Below, piece by piece: positions 1-8,596 of a DNA stretch of 64,000 nucleotides. A program made the translations under genes and the position numbers. The stretch is from Thalassospira mesophila (GTDB lineage: Bacteria > Pseudomonadota > Alphaproteobacteria > Rhodospirillales > Thalassospiraceae), in NCBI RefSeq assembly GCF_002115755.1, contig NZ_JFKA01000007.1:62001-126000 (forward strand). Direction: 5' to 3'. Positions within the stretch are counted from its first letter, which is position 1. Each line of letters starts with the position of its first letter. The notes under the pieces are model-generated. The model was not told where the DNA came from and did no database searches. It worked only from the letters and a program-made list of their open reading frames with translations.

Positions 1-118
1 GGCTGTCGTTGGCCGAAATTTTTAAAAATCCGCTATCACTTTGGGCGCTGGCCTCGCTGGTAATGCCAATAAAGCCAAGGGCGATCAGCCCTGCTGTTAA
101 AATTCCCTGATAGGTCAC
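1..118 (-). CDS. N-terminus of a secreted protein (partial)
   Basis: The reverse strand reads from a GTG at 118 into the window edge, giving about 39 residues. They begin MTYQGILTAGLIALG and pass through a hydrophobic core to a signal-peptidase-like ASA-Q site near residues 24-26. A purine-rich GGGGGAAAAG lies just upstream as a ribosome binding site. The body of the protein is outside the window, so the family cannot be named. It is transcribed divergently from mipZ. This is too short for an automatic ORF call, but the signal peptide pattern is clear. Confidence 0.6.
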   Translation of the reverse strand, partial: MTYQGILTAGLIALGFIGITSEASAQSDSGFLKISANDS

Positions 119-169
119 AAACTTTTCCCCCGTTGAGCCCGCTGTCTTTGCCGTCTCTGTTCTTCTATG

Positions 170-189
170 TTTAGCGCCAAGACGCTAAA
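170..189. promoter_or_regulatory. 20-bp palindrome between divergent genes
   Basis: TTTAGCG (170-176) and CGCTAAA (183-189) form perfect 7-bp arms around a 6-base spacer, in the gap between the divergent secreted-protein gene and mipZ. The position suits an operator for either gene. No matching regulator is identified. Confidence 0.35.
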
Positions 190-317
190 TTGGCTAGGGT
201 AGAGCCGATTTGCCCCGTGACATATGCGTCTTTATACTTGATTTTTAGTGGTAAAGGCGTTCATTCACGGGCGTTGGGGACTTTTGGTTTTCAGAACGAT
301 ATGACGGAGAGCGCGTA

Positions 318-1217
318 ATGACGGGGGACGCAACCGCCACCATGACCGAAATCAAGGGCCAGGGCGACGCCAATGCCGCAGGCGGCCGCAGCAAACGCGC
401 GCATGTGATTGTGATTGGCAATGAAAAAGGCGGGTCGGGTAAATCGACAACCGCCATGCATTTGATTGTGGCTCTGCTGAAAATGGAATTTTCGGTGGGC
501 TCGCTTGATATCGATGCCAGGCAGGGAACTCTGACCCGTTATGTTGAAAACCGCGTGGCATTTAACACAGCGCGGAGCCTTTCGTTAAAAATGCCGGTGC
601 ATTATCCGATTTATCGCAGCGACGACAGCGATGCGATGGCGGCCAAACATGATGAACGCGAACGTTTTACCCGCGCCCTGGGCGAACTGGTAGTCTCGCA
701 TGATTTTGTCGTGATGGATTGCCCGGGAAGTGACAATTATCTTTCGCGTTTGGCGCATGCCTGTGCCGATACATTGATTACACCCATCAATGACAGTTAT
801 ATCGACCTTGATATGCTGGCCCGGATCGAACCTGAAACCCTCGATGTTAAAGGCCCCAGCCTGTATGCTGAAATGGTTTGGGATGCGCGCAAGCGCCGGG
901 CAGCGGTAGATGGCGGCACCATTGACTGGATTGTGATGCGAAACCGTTTGTCGCATCTTGATGCGCGCAATAAACGCGATATCGCCGAGATTCTCGATAA
1001 ACTGGCAAGCCGTGTTCATTTCCGTGTCGCACCGGGTTTTGGCGAACGTGTGATCTATCGCGAATTGTTCCTCAAAGGATTGACGCTTCTTGATTTGCGC
1101 GAGAAAGGCATCGGTATTACCTTAAGCATGTCGCATATGGCGGCCCGCCAGGAAGTGCGCCAGTTGCTTGAGGTGATCGGATTTACCCCGGGTGATGGCG
1201 AAGAATTGCCGATCTGA
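318..1217 (+). CDS. mipZ: MipZ, ParA-like division-site ATPase
   Basis: 299 residues. The deviant Walker A KGGSGKS is at residues 37-43, the switch I region DIDARQG at 64-70 and a Walker B-like VVMDCPG near 130. Later motifs VIYRELFLKGLTLLDL and MSHMAARQE are typical of MipZ rather than plasmid ParA. In Caulobacter, MipZ forms bipolar gradients through ParB and inhibits FtsZ polymerisation, placing the division septum. The chosen ATG has a GGAG-type site 8-9 bases upstream. A second ATG at 342 would remove only a poorly conserved leader. It is followed by the VWA and J-domain genes on the same strand. Family assignment is firm; the role is inferred from Caulobacter. Confidence 0.93.
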   Translation: MTGDATATMTEIKGQGDANAAGGRSKRAHVIVIGNEKGGSGKSTTAMHLIVALLKMEFSVGSLDIDARQGTLTRYVENRVAFNTARSLSLKMPVHYPIYRSDDSDAMAAKHDERERFTRALGELVVSHDFVVMDCPGSDNYLSRLAHACADTLITPINDSYIDLDMLARIEPETLDVKGPSLYAEMVWDARKRRAAVDGGTIDWIVMRNRLSHLDARNKRDIAEILDKLASRVHFRVAPGFGERVIYRELFLKGLTLLDLREKGIGITLSMSHMAARQEVRQLLEVIGFTPGDGEELPI

Positions 1218-1322
1218 CCGGGTTTGCCGCGCGATCTGCCAACCGGGCTGGGCCAACCGCTTTTTATAGGCGATGCGACAGGATCCTGACCGCAGGGTCT
1301 GAAACCACTGATCGGTGTCATA

Positions 1323-2057
1323 ATGACTGGTAAAGACAAGGCTGTTTCGACCTCGTCAAGCGATCAGGATATTGCACGTTTTGTCAAACAGGCACAGACG
1401 GTGGCAACTTCTGCGCCAAAATCGGGCCCGGCACAGGGGCGGATTGTGTTTGCGATGGATGCAACAGCCAGCCGCCAACCCCGCTGGGATATGGCGGCAC
1501 ATATTCAGTCCGAGATGTTCGAGGCCGTTGCCAGAATGGGCACGCTGGATATTCAACTGGTGTTTTTTCGTGGCTTTGGTGAATGCAAAGCCAGCGGCTG
1601 GTGCCGTGATGCCGGGCAATTGCGCGCTAAAATGACCGCGGTACAATGCCGGGCCGGACACACCCAGATCGGACGGGTATTGAACCATGTCGCCAACCAG
1701 AACCGCACACAGCCCGACCAGCCGGTAAACGCGCTGGTGTATGTTGGTGATTGCGTGGAAGAGGCCGCCGATGATCTGGGCCATCTGGCGGGGCAACTGG
1801 GCATTTCAGGTACCCGCGTTTTTGTGTTTCAGGACGGTCATGATCGCAGTGCAGAAAAGGTGTTTCGGGGCATGGCACGTTTGGGCAATGGTGCCTTCGC
1901 GCGTTTTGACGGCACTGCAGCATCGGTTCTGGGGGATTTGCTAGGCGCGGTGGCATCGTTCATTATCGGCGGGTTCGAGGCATTAACCGATTATAACAAA
2001 ACAAAATCCTCGTCTGATATCGGGTTGCTGACCGACCAATTGCGACGGGAAAACTGA
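1323..2057 (+). CDS. VWA-domain protein
   Basis: 244 residues. After a polar N-terminus, a von Willebrand A-like fold begins near residue 40 with the strand RIVFAMDATAS, where D46-x-T48-x-S50 stands in for the MIDAS DxSxS motif. Further alternating beta/alpha segments follow (LDIQLVFFRG, NALVYVGDCVEE, TRVFVFQDG). No signal peptide is visible. The stop codon overlaps the start of the next gene (TGATG), so the two are translationally coupled. Proteins of this kind often act as metal-dependent adaptors. The substrate is unknown, and the coupling suggests it works with the membrane J-protein. Confidence 0.8.
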   Translation: MTGKDKAVSTSSSDQDIARFVKQAQTVATSAPKSGPAQGRIVFAMDATASRQPRWDMAAHIQSEMFEAVARMGTLDIQLVFFRGFGECKASGWCRDAGQLRAKMTAVQCRAGHTQIGRVLNHVANQNRTQPDQPVNALVYVGDCVEEAADDLGHLAGQLGISGTRVFVFQDGHDRSAEKVFRGMARLGNGAFARFDGTAASVLGDLLGAVASFIIGGFEALTDYNKTKSSSDIGLLTDQLRREN

Positions 2058-2869
2058 TGCAGTGGTTTTTGCTTGGCGTTGGTCTATTTATCGCCACCGG
2101 CTTTATCATTCAGTGGTTGTCCAGGGCGAAACCGGCCGATATTCGACAATTGGGTTTCGGCTTGATCGCCATTGTTTTGGTGCTGGTCGGGTTGTGGTTG
2201 CTGTTAACCGGCAAACTTGCGGCCATGGTTGCCGCCCTTGTTGCCGCCATACCATTTCTTTTTCGTGTCCTCAAAGTTGGCTTATTATGGCCATTTTTCA
2301 AGAAGATGTTCGGTGGTGCCCACAATTGGGGCAAGGGGGCGAACCCGCACGGAGCCAATGATGGCACCCCGGGCAAGGATCGCTTTTCTGAAATAAGAAC
2401 ACAGTTTCTGGTGATGCAGCTTGAGCATGGTTCAGGTCGGCTTGGTGGACAGATTATTTCCGGTAAATATGCGGGCCATGATCTTGACGGGCTGAGACTT
2501 GACGAACTGCAACTTTTGTATGTTGAATGTTGCAGCGCACAAGATCAAAGCCGGACGGTGCTTGAAACATATCTTGATCGTCGCAGTGATTGTCGGGGCT
2601 GGCGGAACTGGGACTGTGTAGGACGGGCTGATGGCAGTTCGTCGAGGCAGGAACAAAATGGAGGCAATAGCGGATTTCGTTCTGACGGGATGGATGCCAC
2701 GGAAGCCCGTAAAATTCTGGGTCTGGGAGAAAAACCGAGCCGTGCCGAGATCAATCATGCCTATCAAACGTTAATTAAGGCGGTACACCCCGATCATGGC
2801 GGTTCGGACTATCTGGCATCCCGGGTCAATGCAGCACGACGTGTGTTATTACAAAATTGTGGCGATTGA
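2057..2869 (+). CDS. Membrane-anchored J-domain (DnaJ-like) protein
   Basis: 270 residues. Hydrophobic segments lie at about 2-20, 31-50 and 55-80, followed by a basic/Gly-rich linker and a helical middle domain (about 105-170). A short C-terminal J domain starts at about residue 212 and carries the HPD motif at 244-246, needed to stimulate DnaK ATPase. The J domain at the C-terminus with N-terminal membrane helices is the DjlA/TIM14-like layout, not that of DnaJ itself. The start overlaps the stop of the VWA gene. A stretch around residues 175-210 is low-complexity and rich in Ser, Gly and Arg. The client is unknown. Confidence 0.85.
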   Translation: MQWFLLGVGLFIATGFIIQWLSRAKPADIRQLGFGLIAIVLVLVGLWLLLTGKLAAMVAALVAAIPFLFRVLKVGLLWPFFKKMFGGAHNWGKGANPHGANDGTPGKDRFSEIRTQFLVMQLEHGSGRLGGQIISGKYAGHDLDGLRLDELQLLYVECCSAQDQSRTVLETYLDRRSDCRGWRNWDCVGRADGSSSRQEQNGGNSGFRSDGMDATEARKILGLGEKPSRAEINHAYQTLIKAVHPDHGGSDYLASRVNAARRVLLQNCGD

Positions 2870-2990
2870 TGTAACCACCCGGAAGGGCAGCTTGATCAAT
2901 GATCTGAAATTGTGGCAAAAGCGATACATGCTTGCTGCAAATTGAGCGATTTAGCGCATCCGTTGCCGCCAAAAACAAAGGAAATAAAGC

Positions 2991-3878
2991 ATGACCAAAC
3001 GTATCAAAAAGGCGGTTTTCCCGGTAGCGGGCATGGGGACACGGTTTTTGCCTGCAACCAAGGCAATGCCCAAGGAAATGCTGCCCGTTGTCGACAAGCC
3101 GCTCATTCAATATGCGGTTGAAGAAGCCATTGCAGCGGGTATTGAAGAATTTATCTTTGTGACCGGGCGTGGCAAAACCGCGATTGAAGACCATTTTGAC
3201 CGTTCAGCCGAACTTGAAGCCATTCTTCTTGAGCGCGGCAAACATGATGCGCTTGAAACTGCGCTGGCGATGATCCCGGAAAATGGCCGGGTAACCTATA
3301 CCCGCCAGGGCAATCCGCTGGGTTTGGGCCATGCTGTGTTATGTGCCAAATCACTGGTCGGGGATGAACCGTTTGTGGTTTTGCTGGCCGATGACCTTAT
3401 CCAGTCAAAAGTGCCATGCATGAAGCAGATGGTCGAAAGTTATGGCCGCACCGGTGGCAACATGGTTGCCGTTATGGATGTGCCGCGCGAAGAAACCAAA
3501 CGCTATGGCGTGCTTGAAGTTGAAGGCACGAATGGTCGCCTTGTCAGTGCGATTGGTATGGTTGAAAAGCCCGATCCGAAAGATGCGCCCTCGACCCTTT
3601 CGGCGATTGGCCGCTATATTCTTGATCCGGGTATTTTTGATGTGCTGGAATCCATTCCGCGTGGGGCTGGCAATGAAATTCAATTGACCGATGCGCTTGC
3701 TGCGATGATTGGCAAGGTGCCGTTCTATGGTTACCGCTTTGAAGGGCAACGGTTTGATTGCGGCAACAAGGTTGGCTTTTTGAAAGCGACATTGGCCTTT
3801 GCGCTTGAACGCCCGGATCTGCGCGATGACATGCGCGCCCTGATCAAGGAATTCGCTGAACTTGAAGCTGCGAAATAA
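2991..3878 (+). CDS. galU: UTP-glucose-1-phosphate uridylyltransferase
   Basis: 295 residues, normal length for bacterial GalU. The nucleotide-binding N-terminus KAVFPVAGMGTRFLPATKAM and the PKEMLPVVDKPLIQYAVEEA block are diagnostic. GalU makes UDP-glucose from UTP and glucose-1-phosphate. The next genes use or supply these metabolites: ugd oxidises UDP-glucose, and the mutase can supply glucose-1-phosphate. The start has an AAAGGA site 8 bases upstream. It begins a likely galU-ugd-mutase operon for polysaccharide precursors. Confidence 0.95.
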   Translation: MTKRIKKAVFPVAGMGTRFLPATKAMPKEMLPVVDKPLIQYAVEEAIAAGIEEFIFVTGRGKTAIEDHFDRSAELEAILLERGKHDALETALAMIPENGRVTYTRQGNPLGLGHAVLCAKSLVGDEPFVVLLADDLIQSKVPCMKQMVESYGRTGGNMVAVMDVPREETKRYGVLEVEGTNGRLVSAIGMVEKPDPKDAPSTLSAIGRYILDPGIFDVLESIPRGAGNEIQLTDALAAMIGKVPFYGYRFEGQRFDCGNKVGFLKATLAFALERPDLRDDMRALIKEFAELEAAK

Positions 3879-3895
3879 CAGATTTTATTGAATGT

Positions 3896-3915
3896 CCGGG
3901 GGCACTGACCCCCGG
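3896..3915 (+). other. Hairpin between galU and ugd
   Basis: CCGGGGG (3896-3902), a six-base loop, and CCCCCGG (3909-3915) form a perfect 7-bp stem 18 bases after the galU stop. It is followed by a short TCAATGTTTT stretch. It could be a partial terminator or an mRNA-stability hairpin lowering downstream expression. Confidence 0.4.
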
Positions 3916-3942
3916 TCAATGTTTTAATGGGGTAAAACATCC

Positions 3943-5262
3943 ATGCATGTTGCAATGATTGGCACCGGTTATGTCGGTTTGGTTTCCGGGGCCTGCTTTT
4001 CGGAGTTCGGGACAGACGTTATCTGTGTTGATAAGGACGTCAGCAAGATCGACCGGCTTGAGCAGGGCATTATGCCAATTTATGAGCCGGGCCTTGACGT
4101 GCTGGTTGAAAATAATGTCAAGGCAGGCCGTTTGCATTTTACGACCGACCTTAAAAAAGGTGTCAAAGATGCCGACGTTGTTTTTATTGCCGTCGGAACC
4201 CCGACACGGCGCGGTGATGGCCATGCGGACCTGAGCTATGTTTATGCCGCCGCCGAAGAAATCGCCGAGGCCATGGACGGTTTTACCGTTATTGTTACCA
4301 AATCGACGGTGCCGGTGGGCACAGGTCGTGAGGTCGAACGGATTATTCGTGCCAAACGCCCCGATGCCGAGTTTGCGGTTGTGTCCAACCCCGAGTTTTT
4401 GCGCGAAGGGTCGGCGATTGGCGACTTTATGCGCCCGGACCGGGTGGTGATTGGGACCAGTAACGAACGTGCCCGTGCCGTTATGTCTGACCTGTATCGC
4501 CCGCTTTATCTGATCGAAACGCCGATTGTGTTTACCACTCGTGAAACGTCGGAAATGATCAAATATGCTGCCAATACGTTTTTGGCGGCCAAAATTACCT
4601 TTATCAACGAAATCGCCGATTTATGCGAAAAAGTTGGTGCCGACGTGCATGATGTTGCCCGTGGCATTGGCCTTGATGGCCGGATTGGCAAAAAGTTTTT
4701 GCATCCCGGGCCGGGCTATGGCGGGTCGTGTTTCCCCAAAGATACTTTGGCGCTTGTGCGTACGGCACAGGAACATAATTCGCCGCTGCGCATTATTGAA
4801 ACGGTGGTGGCCGTTAATAACGACCGCAAAAAAGCAATGGCCGAGCGGATTATCAAGGCCTGCGGCGGAAATGTTACCGGCAAAACCATTGGTATTCTGG
4901 GCCTGGCGTTTAAACCCAATACGGATGATATGCGCGATTCGCCCAGCCTGGATGTTGTGCCAGCCCTGATTGCGGCAGGTGCCACTGTTCGGGCCTATGA
5001 CCCCGAGGCAATGGATGAAGCTGCCAAATTGCTTGACGGGGTTACCTATTGCAAAACGGCCTTTGAGACCATCGACGGTGCCGATGCAATGGTTGTGATG
5101 ACGGAATGGAACGAGTTCCGGGGGTTGAACCTTAAACGCGTGAAAGCTGCTTTGAAATCACCTGTGGTGGTGGATTTGCGAAATGTGTACGAGCCGCGCG
5201 AAATGAAAGATCATGGCTTTGAATATAGCTGTATCGGTCGCGGCACAATCGGAGGCAATTAA
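3943..5262 (+). CDS. ugd: UDP-glucose 6-dehydrogenase
   Basis: 439 residues. The N-terminal NAD-binding GTGYVGLVSGA motif is at residues 7-17, and the catalytic GGSCFPKD block places the nucleophile at Cys263. The central helix and the C-terminal UDP-binding domain (GLAFKPNTDDMRDSPS) are intact. The enzyme makes UDP-glucuronate from UDP-glucose with two NAD+, for capsule, exopolysaccharide or lipid A sugars. It lies 64 bp after galU and 3 bp before the mutase, so all three are probably one transcript. Confidence 0.95.
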   Translation: MHVAMIGTGYVGLVSGACFSEFGTDVICVDKDVSKIDRLEQGIMPIYEPGLDVLVENNVKAGRLHFTTDLKKGVKDADVVFIAVGTPTRRGDGHADLSYVYAAAEEIAEAMDGFTVIVTKSTVPVGTGREVERIIRAKRPDAEFAVVSNPEFLREGSAIGDFMRPDRVVIGTSNERARAVMSDLYRPLYLIETPIVFTTRETSEMIKYAANTFLAAKITFINEIADLCEKVGADVHDVARGIGLDGRIGKKFLHPGPGYGGSCFPKDTLALVRTAQEHNSPLRIIETVVAVNNDRKKAMAERIIKACGGNVTGKTIGILGLAFKPNTDDMRDSPSLDVVPALIAAGATVRAYDPEAMDEAAKLLDGVTYCKTAFETIDGADAMVVMTEWNEFRGLNLKRVKAALKSPVVVDLRNVYEPREMKDHGFEYSCIGRGTIGGN

Positions 5263-5265
5263 CCT

Positions 5266-6681
5266 ATGACCGCTTCGGATGGCCATAAATTTGATCCCTC
5301 GATGCTGCGCGAATATGACGTGCGCGGTGTTGTTGGCAAAACCCTTCATGCAGAAGATGCCCATGCTCTGGGCCGTGCCTTTGGCACGATGGTGCGGCGC
5401 AGTGGCGGCAGTCGCGTTGCCGTTGGCCGTGATGGCCGGTTAAGCTCGCCCGATTTGGCTGATGCCCTGATCAAGGGTGTTCGGGCCACGGGCTGTGATG
5501 TGTTGCGCATTGGCCGCGGGCCAACGCCGATGCTGTATTTTACGGTTTATAACCAAAAAACCGATGCGGGCATCATGGTGACCGGTTCGCATAATCCGCC
5601 CGATTATAATGGTTTTAAAATGTTGAATGCTGGGAAATCGGTATTTGGCGAAGCCATTTTGGAACTGGGCCGGATCGCCGATGAAGGTGATTTCGAGGTT
5701 GGTGCAGGCGGCCTTGACGATGTTGATATCGAGGATCGTTATGTCGACCGTCTTGTCGATGAACTCGATATTGATGTTGCCAAGCCGATGACCATCGTTT
5801 GGGATTGCGGCAACGGTGCCTCGGGCGATGTGGTGCGCAAGCTGACAGCGAAACTGCCCGGAACCCATCACTTGCTGTTTGATGATATTGATGGAACTTT
5901 CCCCAATCATCATCCCGACCCGACGGTAGAAGCCAATCTGGTGGATTTGAAAGCTGCCGTTGCCCAATACAATGCCGATTGGGGCGTTGCCTTTGACGGC
6001 GATGGCGACCGGATTGGTGTGGTTGACGGGCAGGGCCGCGTGTTGTGGGGCGATCAGCTTTTGCAAATTTATGCGGCTGATGTTCTGGAACGTGTGCCGG
6101 GCGGGGCGATTATTGCCGATGTCAAAGCCAGCCAGACATTGTTTGACGAGGTCACCCGGCTGGGTGGCAATGCCATTATGTGGAAAACGGGCCATTCCCT
6201 GATCAAAACCAAAATGATCGAGGAAAAAGCCCCGATCGCTGGCGAGATGAGCGGGCATATCTTCTTTTCCGAACGCTATTACGGCTATGACGACGCGACC
6301 TATGCCGCCGTCCGCCTGTATCGCATTTTGGTGCAAAGCGGCAAAAGTCTGGATCTGTGGCGCGATGCCATGCCGGTTGCGGTGAATACTCCGGAAACCC
6401 GCATTGAATGCCCCGATGATCGCAAGTTTGCCCTGATCGAGGAAGTGCGCGCGCGCCTTGCAAAAACCGATGCCGAGGTAAACGGTATCGACGGGGTGCG
6501 GGTGCGGACCGAAGATGGTTGGTGGCTGTTGCGTGCTTCAAATACCCAGCCAGCTATTGTTGCCCGCTGTGAAGCGGCTGACGATGCCGGGCTGGATCGG
6601 CTAAAAGCGCAAGTTACGGCCCAACTGCAGAAAAGCGGCCTTGAAAGCGACGATTTTTTCGCCCCCGGTGGCGGACACTGA
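5266..6681 (+). CDS. Phosphomannomutase/phosphoglucomutase
   Basis: 471 residues of the alpha-D-phosphohexomutase family. The active-site serine is Ser108 in TGSHNPPDYNGFK. The metal-binding loop DGDGDR starts at residue 244, a sugar-binding GEMSGHIFF block follows, and the C-terminal phosphate-binding region has LLRASNTQPAIVARCEA. It interconverts hexose 6- and 1-phosphates (mannose and/or glucose); AlgC-type enzymes accept both, and sequence alone does not settle preference. A GGAGG site sits inside the end of ugd, 3 bp before this gene. A perfect 12-bp terminator ends the operon. Confidence 0.92.
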   Translation: MTASDGHKFDPSMLREYDVRGVVGKTLHAEDAHALGRAFGTMVRRSGGSRVAVGRDGRLSSPDLADALIKGVRATGCDVLRIGRGPTPMLYFTVYNQKTDAGIMVTGSHNPPDYNGFKMLNAGKSVFGEAILELGRIADEGDFEVGAGGLDDVDIEDRYVDRLVDELDIDVAKPMTIVWDCGNGASGDVVRKLTAKLPGTHHLLFDDIDGTFPNHHPDPTVEANLVDLKAAVAQYNADWGVAFDGDGDRIGVVDGQGRVLWGDQLLQIYAADVLERVPGGAIIADVKASQTLFDEVTRLGGNAIMWKTGHSLIKTKMIEEKAPIAGEMSGHIFFSERYYGYDDATYAAVRLYRILVQSGKSLDLWRDAMPVAVNTPETRIECPDDRKFALIEEVRARLAKTDAEVNGIDGVRVRTEDGWWLLRASNTQPAIVARCEAADDAGLDRLKAQVTAQLQKSGLESDDFFAPGGGH

Positions 6682-6720
6682 TTTTGATTTGCTGATCTGT
6701 CTTTGATTGGCGTTGTGAGG

Positions 6721-6754
6721 AACCCGAAGGTATTTTGTACCTTCGGGTTTTTTT
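6721..6754 (+). terminator. Rho-independent terminator of galU-ugd-mutase operon
   Basis: Perfect 12-bp stem AACCCGAAGGTA (6721-6732) / TACCTTCGGGTT (6738-6749), 5-base loop, then a T run to 6754. Confidence 0.92.
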
Positions 6755-7050
6755 ATGATCCGTTGTGATCGTCGGTGCAATCCGCGATGGCGCGCGCCAA
6801 AGGACAGGGCCGAGTCCCGCGATTGTCTCGTATAAAGCAGGGCGGGACAGCACGTTGTTGCGTTCTTTGGCAAGGAAGGCGGTTAAATGTCCTGCCTCCT
6901 GTGCCGGGCATTGGGGACTCCGGTAAATCGCCCCGCATCATCTTTTCAAAAAAAGCACATGGGGCGACAAAAGTACAAAAGCACCGGGGACTATGGGTTG
7001 CCTGGTAGGTGGCGGGGTATGTTTTGCCTGTGCAGCCTGGCTTGCAGCCA
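6755..7050. other. Gene-free gap with a long imperfect hairpin
   Basis: About 300 bp between two terminators with no credible ORF: the reading frames here are short, have poor composition and lack ribosome sites. It contains TCGCCCC (6928-6934) paired with GGGGCGA (6961-6967) around an A/T-rich 26-base loop. No known RNA family is recognised. A small RNA is possible but unproven. Confidence 0.3.
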
Positions 7051-7080
7051 AAATAAAAGGGCCACCGCGATGGTGGCCCT
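7051..7080 (-). terminator. Terminator of the D,D-carboxypeptidase gene
   Basis: AGGGCCACC (7058-7066) pairs with GGTGGCCCT (7072-7080). Read on the minus strand, the stem is followed by TTTTATTTT. It lies 30 bp after the stop of the gene ending at 7110. Confidence 0.85.
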
Positions 7081-7109
7081 GGTCAGGTGGTGTATGCTGT
7101 GTTGATTAA

Positions 7110-8423
7110 TCAGCCAGCGTCATCAGGTGTTACCACGGGAATACAGGCCATGTTCTGGCGTTGCAGGGCAGCACAGGCGCTGCGTGCGTCTTCTTCGGCG
7201 CCAAACCCGACCAGCCGCGCACGATAAACCACGCCACTATCGGATTCTTGCTGTTCGACGGCAGCACGGGTCAGGCGTAAAATTTCCGGTGCAGAGCGCG
7301 CGGCTGTCAGCACCGCTTCCTGGGCGCGGCGCTGGTCACTAAACGCGCCGACCTGAATGCCCCATCCCCCTTGCGTCGGTTTGATGCGGGCAACAATGGT
7401 ATCTGTATCAATATGGCCGGGAATTTGGCCCTCATTGGCATTGTTGCGTTTGGCAATCAGCAACTGGGTATCGGCAGGCAGGATTTTTTCTTCCGGGCTG
7501 ACCCGGGGCCGTGGCGGAATGATTTCGCCGTCTTTTTTCAATTCGACATAGGCTTTATCAAGCAGTTTTTTCATCTGGTCGTCGCGCGAGCGCGCGGTGC
7601 GACCGCCAAAAACGGCCCCGATCAGGCGTTTTCCATCGCGTTTGACCGATGCCACCAGATTAAAGCCCGAGGCATTGATAAAACCGGTTTTAATGCCATC
7701 GGTACCGTAATAGGACGCCAGAAGATTGTTATGGTTGCCATAGGTGCGGTTGCCATAGGTGAATTTCTGCGTCGAAAAGAAGTGGTAATAGTCGCCAAAA
7801 TCGTTGCGCAGTCGCAAAGCCAGACGCACCATATCGCGTGCTGTGGTCATCTGCCCGCGGTTGGGCAGGCCCGATGCGTTACGGAAGGTGGTGCTTTTCA
7901 TGCCAATTTTGCGCGCGGTCGCCGTCATCATCTGGGCAAATTTAACTTCTGTGCCCCCCAGATATTCCCCGATCACCACGGCAACATCATTTGCCGATTT
8001 GGTAACAAGGGCCAAAATCGCATCCTTGACGGCAATGGTATCGCCGGGCTGAACGCCAAGTTTGGACGGGGCCTGGCCCCATGCCCGTTTGGAAACCGGC
8101 ATGCGGCTTGCCAGTGTGACCTTGCCTTTGTCCAAGGCGTCAAAAAGCATATACAGCGTCATAATTTTCGTAAGTGACGCCGGATAAACCTTCTGATCTG
8201 CCCGATATTCATGCAAAACCTGGCCACTTTCGGCGTCGATAATCAACGCCGTATAAGTTCGGGCCATGGCGGGTGTGCTTATGAACGGCGCAGCCAGCAA
8301 GGCAAACACAATAACAGCCATCGCGCATAGCAGGCGACGGCCCGACACGCGAGATGTTAAAAGGTCAGCGGAGTTTGATTGTCTGGTCGGCACGGCACGA
8401 CCGACGCGGAACATAGAAATCAT
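7110..8423 (-). CDS. D-alanyl-D-alanine carboxypeptidase with SPOR domain
   Basis: 437 residues from the ATG at 8423. The frame stays open to 8555, but the extra residues add a second hydrophobic stretch. A GGA lies 8 bases upstream of 8423. A long N-region signal peptide ends near residue 54 (TPAMA). The penicillin-binding peptidase S11 motifs are complete: SLTK (Ser83, Lys86), SAN (143-145) and KTG (245-247). A C-terminal SPOR domain (about 345-430, GGWGIQVGAFSDQRRAQEA) binds denuded septal glycan. The protein trims the terminal D-Ala of peptidoglycan stem peptides in the periplasm, probably at the division site. It is divergent from the lipoprotein at 8597. Confidence 0.92.
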   Translation of the reverse strand: MISMFRVGRAVPTRQSNSADLLTSRVSGRRLLCAMAVIVFALLAAPFISTPAMARTYTALIIDAESGQVLHEYRADQKVYPASLTKIMTLYMLFDALDKGKVTLASRMPVSKRAWGQAPSKLGVQPGDTIAVKDAILALVTKSANDVAVVIGEYLGGTEVKFAQMMTATARKIGMKSTTFRNASGLPNRGQMTTARDMVRLALRLRNDFGDYYHFFSTQKFTYGNRTYGNHNNLLASYYGTDGIKTGFINASGFNLVASVKRDGKRLIGAVFGGRTARSRDDQMKKLLDKAYVELKKDGEIIPPRPRVSPEEKILPADTQLLIAKRNNANEGQIPGHIDTDTIVARIKPTQGGWGIQVGAFSDQRRAQEAVLTAARSAPEILRLTRAAVEQQESDSGVVYRARLVGFGAEEDARSACAALQRQNMACIPVVTPDDAG

Positions 8424-8596
8424 AAACAATGTCCGGTTAACGAGTATCCCCAAGACGGTTGAGCTCAGCATGTCAGTTCCGACTAAAAAAAAGCTTAACG
8501 GAATGAATAATACTGACAGGCCAATGTGCCTTGCCGATGCCCCAATTGCACGCAAGTTTATGTTCTGTGAACGAGTCTGTCAAAATAGAGGTAGGA

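Noticed and set aside
6775-7008. 77-codon frame between the mutase and carboxypeptidase genes
   Set aside because: No ribosome site, basic/Gly-rich translation unlike a folded protein, and bounded by two terminators.
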